The translations under genes were made by a program, and so were the position numbers. This document shows, piece by piece, positions 44,073 to 54,761 of a stretch of DNA of 64,000 nucleotides. This DNA comes from Cephalotus follicularis (lineage: Eukaryota; Streptophyta; Magnoliopsida; Oxalidales; Cephalotaceae), in contig BDDD01000556.1 of NCBI GenBank assembly GCA_001972305.1, forward strand, positions 223,828 through 287,827. The letters run 5' to 3'. The notes under the pieces are model-generated. The model made no database searches and had not been told where the DNA came from. It saw nothing but the letters and a program-made list of their open reading frames with translations. Within the stretch, counting starts at the first letter, position 1; every line of letters begins with the position of its first letter.

Positions 44073-46165
44073 GCATGCAGAGTGGAGCGAGGGAGCTTAT
44101 TTCAAGGGCAGTGCGTCACTGTGATGTGGGAGTGAGCAATCAAGGTGTTTTGTTGGTCTTGCACGTGGGCAGCCCAGCTTGTGCCTCTTCCTAGGATGCC
44201 AAGTTTCATGCAATGCAGTTTGTGAGGTGGATTTGTCCCCTCACCCCTAGTCTGGAAGTTCTACTTTTTTTTTTTTTTTTTTGATGTAGTCCTTATGTCC
44301 AGCAGATTTGTTTTTTCTATAGTATTTTAATTTTGCGTTGTGATGCACTAGCTCATCATGGTAATTGGGCTCACCTGTCTTTTTGTAAACAGGTTGAACC
44401 ATGTTTCTTGTAATTGTTTTTTGATATATACTACCCAATTGTTCAAAAAAAAAAACAAAACATCATTACTCTTAAACTCAAAATGCATGCATAGAATTCT
44501 CTACCATTTCCCCTACCTTTGATTTCAAGTTAGAAATCGAAAGTCCACCTTTTTGTGTCTCCTTTCCAGTATCTTTGAGCCTCCCAGTAGCTCCAAGAAC
44601 AGTCCAATAGCTCCAATCCGAGCTCCAAGCTTAACAATGGAGAATCCTCTCAATTTCTCACTATTTCTCTTTCAATTTCTCACTATCTCCTTTCTCAATT
44701 TCTCTGCTTCTTTCTTATCAGGTTGCAGGGTGAGAGAGACGAAGGGAAGAGAGCATTTATGCAGACTTCTCTCCCTCAACCCATTTTGCATGGCACTAAG
44801 AGCCCTTCTCTCCCATTATCACTTGCATGCACACACACTTGTCACTCTTTCTCTTCCCCTCTGTCCTTGCAGGTCCTGGCATGGTAGTGCATGCTCAACA
44901 CATTTTATTGCATGTGATGGCTTCTGAAGATGCTCTTCCTATGTCAGTTTGCAAGTGATTTCGCCATTTTTCACAAAAAATAGAGCACAAACCAGTCAGC
45001 TGCCCTTCGCTGGCAGTCGGTTCTTCACCTGGAAATCTATTGCCAAGTGTCATGACAGTTCGCCAGTCGGCTGGTTGCTCACGATAGTCAATTGCCCCAC
45101 ACTTCAGCCCAACAGTCAGCTGGTATATCGCACCAGACGGCTGTCCAAGCCAAAATTCCCACAATTATACTTAGAATCACACTTCTAAATGCTCTAAGTT
45201 AATTTAAATTCAAGATATCAACAAGGAAATTCACCTTTTATTAATTCAAGGTAAAAATTACATCGAGGATTACAATAATACATGAAATCAAATTTTCGAG
45301 CGTTACATAATCACACCGCAGAATCAGAGCGGATCACACCTATGCGGAGAACGGAGTCAGAAACTGTCAAAAATGTGTCGCCAGAGACTGCCGCGCGTGG
45401 GCTCACTTGCCGCCGCTGGCCGGAGCGTGTCTGTCACGCGTGGTCGACCAGTAGCAGTGAGGGTCCGATCTGGAGCGTTTGAGGCTGGGGATCACATATC
45501 CGGGGCGCGTTTGCCACAACGTCACCGCATTTGGCAGGAATGAAGACATTTGACCACGGTTGACTTTGCGCCGATCTATTTTTTCGGCATCGCCAAGGGT
45601 CGGGGCTGGTCGGGTTCGTTTCCTATCGATGCCAGGATGCCGAATATGTGATTGTCTTGTCGTGATGATCACTGGAGACGGAGCTATGGCATTCGACAGT
45701 GGCAGGGAGAGAAGACGTCGCGCACGTCCATTGGGCCGTTGGCCGGTGCAGGGGTTTGGCCCGGTGGACTCAGGAGCTCGTGGGGGTTCGACCGATGCCT
45801 TTGCCGGTGCCATATCGGTACCGACGGCGGTGACAGTGGCTGAAGGAGAGAGATAGAGGGTGAGAGGGTGGCAGGAGAGAAAGAGAGAGTGTAGGAGAGA
45901 GAAAGAATTTTAATATAAAATAGGGTTTTTGAATTTTAAACAATGTGAAAATGGGTTTTAAGAATTAAATAAAAAGCCAAAATTGTTTTATTTATTCATG
46001 GACTTAATATCAAAACCCACTAGGCTAAGGCCAAAACCCACTTAGCCTAGCCAAAAGTAAAACAAACCGAAAAATGGGCAGTCCACAAACCGAAAAAAAA
46101 TAGACAGCCCATACGAAACATATCGAAAAGCCCGAAAATTCTACATGGAAAAATGGGATATTACA

Positions 46166-46864
46166 CATCTAGCAACCTATAAGGAAACAAGAGAGAAAAT
46201 ATTAGCAAATTATTTCAGTTTTTATTTACAACCATAACACTTCGTCTTTAGTGTATATGCTTCCTCCCACTATTCTAATCGTATCCCACAACTCCATGTG
46301 GAATTCAGGAAATGCCTGCCTCCTAGTATGGATCAAAATCTACCCCGAATATTATAGACCTTAGCTTTGGCATGACCGACCACAATACCCAAGATAGGTA
46401 GGTACTTGTACCAATTTACACATGGGATCCTTCCTGTCATGTAAGATCCCATCATCATTCGGCCTTCTGAATCAGTATGGTCTCACCTTTGGGCTGACGA
46501 GTCATTAGAGCCAGTCTAAGTCCAGACCCACAATCCTCATAGAAATATACATGTTCTGAAACACCCACAAGTACGCATGTCCAAGTGCCAAAACATAGCA
46601 ATTTTCATCCAGCGCCTTGCACTGGAGCCGAATAGGAATGATCATACAGTAGTACCCCAGCTTTGGCATGACAGTCTATAGTATGTCCACCCCATTCTGT
46701 AAGAATCATGAAAGGCCCACGACGGTTCACAACCTAGCTACTATGCCGTGATGGGCTTATTATTTTCCTTTGGGGGGTTTTATATCTCACCATTTTAATT
46801 TAACCAAGCCGTTTAAAATTACCAAATTTTATCTTCAAATCTGATTGAAAGTGGCTGAGCATGT
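46166..46864 (-). other. C2 leader (minus strand), upstream of gag
   Basis: Reverse complement of this stretch follows the C3 leader at about 59600-60290 (for example the GATTAGAATAATGGGAT region). On the minus strand a T-rich tract and TTATAG/GTTGCT at about 46177 look like an intron acceptor, as in C3. The rest of the leader and the 5' LTR would lie beyond C3, outside the window. Confidence 0.75.
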
Positions 46865-47926
46865 TGTTAGGTTATGGGTGTCCCTGTATGCCATGATATG
46901 GCTCGTTGTTTGTATATATACACTCTTGATTTATACAATTCTGAATTCCATTCATATATCATGTGCTTATTTATTATATTGGCAAGGCTATGTGGCTCAT
47001 CCCAACAAACCAAAAGGAACAGAATAATTATTTATAATTAACTGTATGTCATATAGCGCCCTGTCACACCAAAAGGGTTGAATCTCGTGCCAGGGAGGCC
47101 ATCAGAATGAGGTCTTTACTCTCAATGACAAAATGTTTCAAGTCATAGGTTCACTTTCCTTGGGCCATTGGTGAACCGCAAAGACTTGTCACATTACACT
47201 TGCTCCCGGGTTAGAAGGGGAGGATGGTTATCTCATTGCTATTTGGGTTTATCCCTAAACCTAGTATGAGGTGTGTGCTGAGAGCATGACACTGAATTGA
47301 CCCACCAATAGGAAACCTATTTGGATAGTTAATACCCAATGTCAATACAATTCCTATGGTCTCTGTAGTGTATAGTCGATGGTGACTATTATGTCTATAG
47401 CATGTGTTGTCTCCTTTGACCTGAGCGGCTGGCATGCATTGTGTAGTGACTGCTTGACTTTGATTTTCGCCTTCCTCGGTACTAGCCAAGCGTTGGTAAA
47501 AGGGTTGTCTTTGGGTCTTGTGGGAGCTACATTGAGATGTATGGGCGAGTGCGCAATAGGGGATCATCACACCCGGGCTGAGGGTCACCGGCTCTATTTA
47601 TCTATGTACGTTGTATACTTAAAAGTCCTGATCAGGCAAGGTGGACTGGGAATGAGAGGTTTCCATGGGAGGTCTTCCGATAGTCTCAGTGCATTCATAA
47701 ATTCATAGTTATCATAGAATATTTAGGGGTGACATTCATCCAATCCCTAGGTTGTGATCGGAGCTAAGTATAACGAGGGAAACATGACACATATGGCGAT
47801 GATTGAGTAAAGTGACCGGCTATTCGGATCATGATAGGTAGACGTGGTAATACAGGGATCCAGGGGCTGACTGGCACTCACACTGGGGCTATTTTAATAG
47901 TCGGTGACTGTTAGAATAGTCGTACC

Positions 47927-50125
47927 TGTAATGCCCGACATTTTCGTTATTGTAATATTTTGTTTTAAGATGTAATCTTATTATTGAATTAATGAGAATG
48001 GCATAATTTCTGACTTGGATGATGCTCTCCAAAATATAAAAGGTTGGACTTTGGAAGAGGGAATGTTTGAAATGTTAAATGATGCAATTAGAGGCAAAAC
48101 GATGCAGTTTTGGGATAAACGCGTCGATGCCTTTGGAAAAACGTCGACGCCTATGGGAACAAGGGCACACGTGAAAGCATGTACATGCACGTCGATGAAG
48201 ACGAAGACATCAACACCCTCGTATGAAGGAGGGAAAAGACATCGATGACTAAGGAAAGACATCGACGTCTTTGAAAAGAACATTTGTCACGTTATACACT
48301 GACAAAATAACATGCAATGGGGAAATTTTTGAGGCATCATCCAGCCATCTTGACATGCACTATGTGACGTGTTGATCATGCTGGGTGTTGCCAGGCAAGC
48401 TCAAAAACGTGTTCCCCACCTGGTGCATGCAAAAACGATGTGCCATCTCCTTCTGCAACCTGCAGAAAAGGAAGGGGAAGGAGTCAAAACAGGAAGGAGA
48501 GAGAGGAGAGCATGGGTGTGTATGGGTGTATGTGAAACAAGAGAGAAGGGGAGGATTCCTTCCAGCATAAAACACCTTATCCCCCCCCCCCAGCTAAACA
48601 CTATCAGAAAAGGTATAGAACAGAGAAAGAAAGAGAGAAGATAGGACCACCATTGTTGAGCACTTGGACCTTGGACCTTGGACCTTGGAGCTCCTGGGAT
48701 TGCAACTGCGGACGAATCTTGAAGCTACTGAGACAGGATTCCAGGACTTAAAGGGGTGGACTTTCTAATTCCTAACTTGGAACAACAAGGTAGTGGAAAG
48801 TGATGATTCTTATGCATGCATTTTGAGTTTTAAGATAATGAAATGCCATTGATGAATTGCATGTCAATGGATGAATTAAAATCTGTGGATTTGTTGTGAT
48901 GACTGCTGTGATGTACGGAGTAACCATGCATGTGTAATTTACATGAATATTTGAACTGGTTGGTGTAATGGATGGCTTGGTAATGACCTGGTATGTTAAA
49001 CAATGGAAACGATGTTCTAGGCTGAATAGACGTCGATGACTACATAAAGACATCAATGCCTTCGTGCGTGAATGCGGAAGACGTCGATGTTTGAATAAAA
49101 CATCAACACCTTTTTTGGGTATTTGTAGAGCAGTAGTGTTTACTGCAGATGGTGAATTGCCCATTTGGGGTTGCATGTTTTATTCATAAATTGATGTTCT
49201 GGTTACACATTATGATAACCAGTAGCATGCCTTACACTTTGAGAGGGTGAGATTTTTTTATATGAAGGTTTAAGGGCCGGATTCTTTCTCCTAGAATCAA
49301 GATTCGTGAGCTGATACCTTCTGGTATCATAAAGACATCGACGTCTTTGGAAAAGCATCGACGCCATTGGTCCAAAAACGGCTAGGAATAACTGCACGAA
49401 ATGTTGCGCCTTAGGGTAAAGACGCCGATGCCCTGGGGATAAGCATCGACGCTTATGCCCCTGTTTGGAAAAGTTTTGCTCGAATAGGACCCGTTAGACC
49501 CGAAACGACTCTAGAAATGATCCTAGGTGCGTTCTGAGCATATGTTTGCATTATTACTGAACTATGAATTGCATTGTGGTTGATTGCTAAAAGTGTTAAC
49601 CATTTTGAAAAGCCTGTATGATTATTATAATCATTAATTGTATGAAAATGTATATTCGCCAAATATATATATTTTTTCAAATGATCGGGGAAAGTATTTT
49701 CCAAAGACGGAGAAATGTTTAAAGGATTGGTTACACAATCAAACTGTATTGTTGACTTAAGGAGAAGACCGAATTGGTTCTCTTATTTTATGTACTGGAT
49801 TAATGAACAATGACTATGTTAATTGGATTATTGTAACGTGGATTTTATATCTGTCATGTATTGATGAATGTCGTGGTTTATTTCATTTCGTACTGTATTA
49901 TGACGCTCCGTTTATGGGCGATCGAATTTGAGGTTGGGTTTTTATATAAACTTTTGGGGTATCACGTAGTATGGGATACGTGATACATATTTAAATTCAG
50001 CTTATTTTATGTTTTTGCTTCCGATATTGAAAGTTTTGATTTTACGTAAATCGCATAAGCTGAATTATGTTGTGATGATTGCCTTACCGCTTTAATGTTG
50101 TCCTCATGGAAAACGGGGTGTGAAA
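47927..50125 (+). repeat. E3 5' LTR, internally deleted
   Basis: It is 2199 bp, about 530 shorter than the 3' LTR. The loss is one internal deletion after GTATTGTT near 49757, corresponding to about 56567-57118 of the 3' LTR. CATCGACG-type clusters lie 190-335, 1100-1185 and 1400-1530 bases from its start. The last bases are GTGTGAAA where the 3' LTR has GTGTGACA. Confidence 0.92.
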
Positions 50126-50128
50126 GAG

Positions 50129-50140
50129 TGGTATCAGAGC
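50129..50140 (+). other. E3 primer-binding site (tRNA-iMet)
   Basis: TGGTATCAGAGC lies three bases after the 5' LTR. Confidence 0.93.
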
Positions 50141-50236
50141 ATATTCCATATCTGCTTAGCTAGGATACTTTCCTTGGCAATCAATAAATTATTTTCCTAA
50201 AGTCGTGACTAACCGTCATCCTTCTTATAGGAACCA

Positions 50237-51290
50237 ATGGACCGAAGGAGAACACGTGCTAGGGCTAGGGCTATTGGAGCCAATGCCCCCGAAGAAGCGA
50301 ATGTTCCGCGAGGAAGGAATGTTCCCCAAAATGACAGAGATCCGATGGTCCGAATTGCAGATTATTTTCAGCAACATATGGCCTTTAATATGGCTAATGC
50401 GGAGGAGATGCGCCAGTACTACGCGCAAGCTCGGCCGCAACATAGAGCTCCCAGTCACTGCCCGGGAGAGGATAGTAACCAGTTTGGGAGGGACATCGAA
50501 AGGTTTATGAGACAGAATCCACCCAGTTTTTGGGGAGAACTTGATGCTACTATGGCTGAGAGATGGCTGCAGGACTTGGAGAAAATCTTTGAAGTAATGG
50601 ACTGTACTGTCACTCAAAAACTGAAGTTTGCTATATACCATCTATGGGTGAGGCCACTCATTAGTGGGAGATGGTCAAGGTGAAATGGGAATCTCAGAGG
50701 CTTGCCAGTACTTGGGGAAGATTCCAGACAGAATTCCTGGAGACATATGTTCCACGGATTGAACAGGAGCGCCGGGAGACGGAACTCTTGGAGTTGCGAC
50801 AGGGGCAAATGACGGTGACTGCGTGTCAAGCAAGGTTCATGGAGCTAGCAAGACATTCACCTTATCTGGTAGCTGATAAAGTGAAGAATATACAGAGATT
50901 TCTGAGGGGTCTGCGACCGGATCTTCGGTCAAGGATCAGAGCTATGGAGTTGGGAACTTTTGTGGAGGTTGCTCAGAAAGCGAGATTGCTAGAGAGCATA
51001 TCCAACGAGGATCGAGGAGAGAGGGCCTGGGCATAACAAAATAAACAGAGCCCTACGAGACCAGCTTCTTCGAAATGGCAAGGTGGTGGTTCTCCGACGA
51101 AATCATCGAAGAACAGATCTGGGCAGACTGCCACACAGGGTACTCCTAGTCAGGGGAGTAATGCAGGAACTAGATCTTGTTATCACTGTGGTCGTAAAGG
51201 CCACTTAAAGAAAGATTTCTTGAGGATGAATGGATTGGGTTTGAGGTGTGGCGCATCTGGCCATTCCGTGAGAGATTCCCCGAAGAGTCA
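50237..51290 (+). pseudogene. gag: E3 gag
   Basis: It starts MDRRRTRARARAIG at 50237. The capsid core reads RFMRQNPPSFWGELDATMAERWLQDLEKIFEV in two stretches, and a frameshift at about 50670 moves to the frame of RLASTWGRFQTEFLETYVP. TAA follows after GERAWA at about 51034. Two zinc knuckles near 51175-51285 are both damaged: the first ends in Phe instead of Cys (CYHCGRKGH then KKDF), and the second ends in Ser (CGASGHSVRDS). Confidence 0.9.
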
Positions 51291-51798
51291 GGCTACAGCA
51301 CCTACTGGACTAGCGAGTAGCAGCGGGGCTGCAGCGGGGCCTTCACAGCGAAGAGACACCGGCAAGGGCATTGTGAAAGGTAGAGTTTTTACCCTTTCAC
51401 AGACAGAGGTTTCGGAGTCTACCTCGGTCGTTGGAGGTACACTGTATATTTATGGTTTTTCTGCTAGAGTGTTGATGGACCCTGGAGCATCACATTCTTT
51501 CATTTCTTCACAATTGGCATCATGTTTAGATGTAACACCAGACTGTATGCCATATACCTTGGATGTGAACACAACTTCTGGAGTTTCCATGTATACAGAT
51601 ACCGTATATAGGAGTTGTAAGATGTCTATGGCAGGCATTTCCTCGTATGCAGATTTGATAGTATTGCCTATCCGCGACTTCCCGATGATACTGTTTTCCA
51701 GTTTAATGGAGACAAGGGGTTTTCTACACCGATTATATCCTGCATCCGTGCATCGAGGTATCTCGAGAAAGGATGTGAAGGATATCTTGCTTATGTAA
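51291..51798 (+). pseudogene. pol: E3 protease region
   Basis: An Ala/Ser/Gly-rich linker leads to GRVFTLSQTE and the aspartic protease block VLMDPGASHSFISSQLAS (DPGAS, a variant common in plant gypsy proteases). DLIVLPIRDFPMIL follows. The frame is lost at about 51750 just before the linker to RT. Confidence 0.85.
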
Positions 51799-51821
51799 TT
51801 TACCGGAGGAAAGAGAAGGGT

Positions 51822-53380
51822 TTGAGCCTGGAGGAGATCCCTGTGGTGTGTGAATTTCCAGATATATTTCCTGATGACTTGGGATCTTTGCCACCGAAGA
51901 GGAATATGGAGTTTGTTATTGATCTTATACCAGGTACAACTCCTATTTCTAAAGCGCCGTATAGAATGGCTCCTGCAGAATTGAGGGAACTGAAATTGCA
52001 GTTACAAGATCTGATCGATAAGGGTTTTATTTGACCCAGTGTTTCTCCGTGGGGTGCGCCTGTACTGTTTGTCAAGAATAAGGATGGGTCGATGAGGCTC
52101 TACATCGACTATAGAATGTTGAACAAGGCAACTATTAAGAACAAGTATCCTTTACCCCACATCGAGGATTTGTTCGACCAGTTGCAAGGAGCGAGAGTAT
52201 TCTCAAAACTTGATTTGAGGTTAGGTTATCACCGGTTGAGGGTGAGGGAAGGAGATATTGAGAAGACTTCTTTCCGGACAAGGTATGGTCACTACGAATT
52301 CCTCGTGATGCCTTTTGGTGTTACCAATGCACCGGCTGTGTTCATATCATTAATGAATGATGTGTTTCGACCATACCTGGACCAGTTTGTCATTGTGTTT
52401 ATTGACGACGTACTAGTATACTCAAGGAGTGAGGAGGAGCATGTTTTCCATCTGAGGTTGGTTTTGCAGATTCTCCGAGAGCAGCAGCTGTATGCCAAAT
52501 TCAGTAAGTGTGAATTTTGGCTTGACCGTGTGATCTTTCTTGGTCACATCGTATCTGGAGAGGGTTTGGCGGCGGATCCGTCGAAGACAGAGGTGGTACA
52601 AGATTGGCCACAGCCGAAGAATGTGATGGAGGTACGCAGTTTTCTTGGCTTGGGGGGGTATTAAAGGAGGTTTAACCAGAACTTTTTGAGGATAGCTGAG
52701 CCCTTGACTAGACTAACCTAGAAGAAGACCCTGTTTGTCTGGGACGAAGATTGTGAAGCTAGTTTCCATGAACTGAAGGATCGATTAGTTTTCGCTCCTA
52801 TCTTGGCATTACCTGAGGGTAATGAGGCCTTTGCATTCTATAGTGATGCATCGGGTAAGGGCTTGGGCTGCATGCTGATGCAGCGAGGAAGGGTGATCGC
52901 TTATACTTCCAGGAAGCTAAAGTCGTATGAAGAAAACTACCAGACTCATGACCTTGAACTTGCAGCTATTATCTTCGCCCTTCAGAAGTGGAGGCACTAT
53001 CTGTATGGGGCGCAGTTTGAGATCTTTACCGATCATAAGAGTTTGAGGAACCTGTTTTGTCAGGACACACTGAACATGAGGCAACACCGGTGGGTAGAAT
53101 TATTTAACGATTATGATTGCAGTATTTAGTACCACCCATGGAAAGTAAATGTGGTCGCTGATGCCTTGAGTCGCAAGGCTATGGTTGCTAGTACGATGGT
53201 GTCGCAATGGAAGATGCTAGAAGACTTCCAAGAGTGGTCTCCGTTTAACCAGTCACCGGGGATTTTTGTGGCCGACATGCGAGTACGGCCTGTGTTACTC
53301 GACCATATAAGGGATGCACAACCGCATGATCCTGAATTGCAGCGGATTCGAGAGAATCTGCATTCGGGGTCCGATTTTTG
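51822..53380 (+). pseudogene. pol: E3 reverse transcriptase and RNase H
   Basis: It opens EEIPVVCEFPDIFPDDLG. A TGA at about 52032 replaces Arg in [11 protein letters not shown] then shows [43 protein letters not shown] and catalytic [14 protein letters not shown] lies at about 52662 (in GGYYRRF) and a TAG at about 52720. RNase H ([34 protein letters not shown]) is open from 52803. A TAG at 53127 is followed by the [15 protein letters not shown] tether, and a TGA ends at about 53380. Confidence 0.92.
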
Positions 53381-53384
53381 AGTA

Positions 53385-54716
53385 CACGCCGATGGTATCC
53401 TGAGATTTCGGGGACGGGTGTGTCTTCCGAATGATAGCGAGTTGAAGAGTGAGTTTCTTTACGGGGCTCATAAGTCCCGGTACAGTATCCATCCCGGTAG
53501 TACCAAAATGTACCAAGATATGAAGAAGACTTACTGGTGGCCCGGCATGAAGCACAGAATTGCCGAATATGTCGCGAAGTATTTGACTTGCCAGAGGGTC
53601 AAGGCCGAACACCAGAAACCGACAGGACTGTTGCAGTCATTACCAGTGACGGAGTGGAAATGGGAACACATCACGATGGACTTTGTTTCTGGATTTCCAC
53701 TGACTAGGCACCGTCATAATGCTGTGTGGGTTATTGTTGATAGACTCACCAAATCAGCACACTTTTTGCCTACACACGTCACTGATTCCGCAAGTAAGTT
53801 GACTCGATTATATGTGAAGGAGCTTGTGAGATTGCACGGTGTTTCGGTGAGCATCGTTTGCGATAGGGATTCGATCTTCACTTCCAACTTCTGGAAGAGA
53901 TTCCAGACAGCCTTCGGAACAAGATTGAATCTCAGTACTGCTTTTCACCCTCAAACGGATGGACAGTCAGAGCGTACCATCCAAACCTTGGAGGATATGT
54001 TTCGGGCTTGTGTGATCGATTTTACTGGGACCTGGGAAGACCATATCCCTCTGATAGAGTTTTCTTATAATAACAGCTATCATACGAGTATTCGTATGGC
54101 TCCATACGAGGCACTGTATGGGAGGAAGTGTAGGTCACCCGTCTGTTGGGACGAGGTTGGTGAACGACCGTTGCTTGGGTTGGATTTGGTGGAGGAGACT
54201 TCGGCGAAAGTAAAGTTCATAAAAGAGAAGTTGCTAGCATCACAGAGTCGGCAGAAGAGCTATGCCGACAGTGTGAAGAGAAGGCCTTTAACCTTCAATG
54301 TTAGAGATTACGTGTTTTTTAAGGTATCTCCGTGGAAAGGGGTGCAAAGATTCGGGAAGAAGGGCAAGTTAGCGCCACGCTATATTGGTCCTTTTGAGAT
54401 TCTGGAGAGGGTTTGGGAGCTAGCTTATTAGCTAGCCTTGCCTCCTACTTTGTCGAGCGTACATGATGTCTTCCATGTATCGATGCTACAAGGTTATATC
54501 CGAGATCCATCACATGTCCTGGATTGTGACTCAGTTACGGTGAGGGATGATCCTTCTTGCGAGGAGTCACTCGTGAGAATCTTGGATTGGAAGACACAAG
54601 TATCTAGGAGCCAGACCATTCTAATGGTAAAGCTTCAGTGGCAATTTCATCGACCGGATGAAGCGACTTGGGAACGTGAGGATGATATCCGAGAACGTTA
54701 CCCGCATTTGTTTTAG
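53385..54716 (+). pseudogene. pol: E3 integrase with chromodomain-like end
   Basis: A 337-codon stretch from 53418 holds the zinc region (HPGSTKMYQDMKKTYWWPGM, LTCQRVK) and the core (TMDFVSGFPLT, CDRDSIFTSNFW, AFHPQTDGQSERTIQTLED) with D, D, E present. NSYHTSIRMAPYEALYGRKC and GPFEILERV follow. One TAG after WELAY (54429-54431) separates it from the final segment. There VHDVFHVSMLQGY leads to a chromodomain-like tail (ILMVKLQWQFHRPDEATWERE) ending RERYPHLF. The integrase is the best-preserved part of E3. Confidence 0.93.
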
Positions 54717-54750
54717 TATTGTGTTAATTTCGAGGATGAAATTCCTTGAA

Positions 54751-54761
54751 TGAGGGGTGGA
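54751..54761 (+). other. E3 polypurine tract
   Basis: TGAGGGGTGGA stands immediately before the 3' LTR start TGTAACGCCCG. Confidence 0.88.

Larger units (their letters stand above)
38922..44458 (+). mobile_element. L1-type LINE retrotransposon
   Basis: A non-LTR element of about 5.5 kb with a pyrimidine-rich 5' leader, two ORFs and a 3' A-tail (44445-44458). It is flanked by a 13-bp duplication AACATCATTACTC (38909-38921 and 44459-44471). An 18-base T run at about 44265 lies inside its 3' region. The full-length structure, exact duplication and open ORF1 suggest it is one of the youngest insertions here. Confidence 0.95.
37241..45307 (-). repeat. E3-type LTR inside LTR-A, carrying a LINE
   Basis: On the minus strand it starts TGTAACGCTCG (45307) and ends GGGGGCGTGACA (37241), close to the E3 LTRs in sequence (compare 57200-57490 with 37241-37560). 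Without the LINE it is about 2.5 kb. No internal region and no convincing target duplication were seen, so it is a solo LTR whose edges may be eroded. Confidence 0.78.
35178..46165 (-). repeat. LTR-A solo LTR, interrupted
   Basis: Reading on the minus strand it starts TGTAATATCCC (46165) and ends GGGGGTGTTACA (35178). Without the inserted 37241-45307 it is about 2.92 kb. The flanks TATCT (35173-35177) and CATCT (46166-46170) match in four of five bases, consistent with one target duplication altered beside an AT run. Positions 45308-46165 hold its first part, with a TTTTATATTAAAA box near 45908-45925 and a CT-rich start region. It was inserted in the C2 leader just before gag. Confidence 0.75.

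Noticed and set aside
44247..44300. T run at 44265-44282 as the LINE poly-A end in reverse orientation
   Set aside because: Both ORFs read on the plus strand and the 13-bp duplication is found after the A-tail at 44458, so the T run is internal.
37236..45312. Target duplication for the E3-type solo LTR
   Set aside because: The adjacent bases GCCGT and TAATC do not match, and no nearby shift gives a convincing pair.
45282..45856. GC-rich open frames that could be a small host gene
   Set aside because: They lie in the start region of LTR-A downstream of a TATA-like box, overlap on both strands and show no recognisable domain.
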